Part shown: piece by piece, positions 63,226-64,000 of the stretch
Layout of the letters: every line of letters begins with the position of its first letter
Numbering within the stretch: the stretch's first letter is position 1
Origin: Limnephilus marmoratus
Taxonomy: Eukaryota; Arthropoda; Insecta; Trichoptera; Limnephilidae
DNA length: 64,000 nucleotides
Reading direction: 5' to 3'
NCBI GenBank assembly: GCA_917880885.1
Contig: OU862933.1
Location: 7,735,452-7,799,451, forward strand
The notes under the pieces: generated by a model
What the model saw: the letters and a program-made list of their open reading frames with translations, nothing else
What the model was told of the DNA's origin: nothing
Database searches by the model: none
Made by a program: the position numbers and the translations under genes

Positions 63226-64000
63226 ATTGTTGAAGAATCGTGCCCATGCACAGAATAAAGCATTGCAATTGTTTAACATTATTTGGGTTAGTTACAAAAA
63301 TAAATAATGTCAATTTTTCAAGAATTGCATTGTCTACGGTTGGCTTCGACAATAATCGAACAGTATTATTACGTTAGCGTCTGCGTGGTTGAATTTAAAA
63401 ACGCAGCCACGTGTGCATGTCGAACGCCACGCTTAACGGCCGCACCTCAAATTAATAACATCTGTGTACGTGGAATTTCACACAAAGCTACTGTTATAAT
63501 TCGGTTTTAAATTCAAGAATTCGACACAAGCTGTCGCTACTTCCGTCAGCAGTTCGCATGTGGATGTGTCCTCCCTAGGTATGAGTGCTACAAATTTATG
63601 TACTTTAAGTATCCTTCCAGATTTGGAAAGATTGACGGCAATACTTGACGAAGTTATTATAAATCACATATAACGTCATTTGCGTGTCTGGTTACTTTGT
63701 CACGGTTACTTTGACACTGTTATTTTGTCTCGGTGAGTCACCGACAGTGACTAGCTGTCACTGGATCACAGTGGATCTGAGGAATTGGATATTTTAGGAA
63801 TCCTATCGGATTCATAAAATGGTCGCAAACACTCAAACCGGGCAAAGCCGAACTAAAAGCCACCCGTAGGGCCTAGCAGCAAAAACCTGCGGAGCGGGTT
63901 TTCAACTGCTGTGTATCTAGTTATCTATGCTAGTGTATCTTTATTATTGTAGTTTCTAGTTGGCCCCTACGGGCTCAAAATACGTACCTACTCAGAATGG
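63226..64000. other. No supported gene
   Basis: A 67-codon frame at 63307 has no family motif. A small hairpin CAGTGAC-TAGCT-GTCACTG lies at about 63747-63765. Composition is more balanced here, so an exon of a flanking gene cannot be excluded. Confidence 0.4.

Overview
This window looks like repeat-dense, AT-rich arthropod (most likely insect) DNA. Almost everything recognisable is a transposable element: Penelope-like elements (PLEs) carrying hammerhead ribozyme motifs, an R2-type non-LTR retrotransposon with a restriction-like endonuclease, Ty3/gypsy LTR retrotransposons, tRNA-headed SINEs, Helitron-like ends, mariner, Transib-like, PIF/Harbinger-like and hAT-like elements. No complete host gene is visible. 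The one good candidate for host sequence is a TATA promoter with a tiny first coding exon near 57.94-58.07 kb. I cannot fix the insect order from the sequence.

Layout. 0-13 kb: SINE copies, Helitron-like remnants, a deleted mariner (4031-5409) with a Harbinger-like MITE inside it, and a long-inverted-repeat element (about 7.9-10.2 kb) split by a Transib-like element whose ends carry the heptamer CACAGTG. 12.9-23.3 kb: a PLE zone with four PLE copies (one with an intact 426-codon RT/GIY-YIG frame), ribozyme motifs at their 3' ends, a head-to-head PLE palindrome (20.1-22.6 kb), and two R2-like insertions at the same site inside two PLE copies. 25.1-41.9 kb: one minus-strand Ty3/gypsy element with 766-bp LTRs and an ATAT target duplication. 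It is interrupted by a second, plus-strand gypsy element (32777-37958, GTCT duplication) and by a SINE. 42-49.7 kb: a 2.1-kb foldback element, a Helitron-like element, two copies of one hAT-like MITE with 8-bp duplications, and SINEs. 49.8-51.8 kb: a third R2-like copy with the longest frame. 53-64 kb: a truncated LINE, MITEs, more ribozyme-like motifs, the candidate promoter, copies of a dispersed repeat (called family R here), and a SINE.

How the parts relate. The dominant relationship is nesting: MITE in mariner, Transib-like in a long-TIR element, MITE in SINE, hAT-like MITE in Helitron, gypsy in gypsy, R2-like in PLE. Both gypsy elements have the same gag/pro junction, an A-AAA-AAC heptamer abutting the gag stop codon, and both have long non-coding 3' regions with tandem repeats. 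The most interesting pattern is the R2-like element joined at the same base of the same PLE codon region in two copies but with different 5' truncations. This suggests recurrent, perhaps site-preferring, insertion of one retrotransposon into another.
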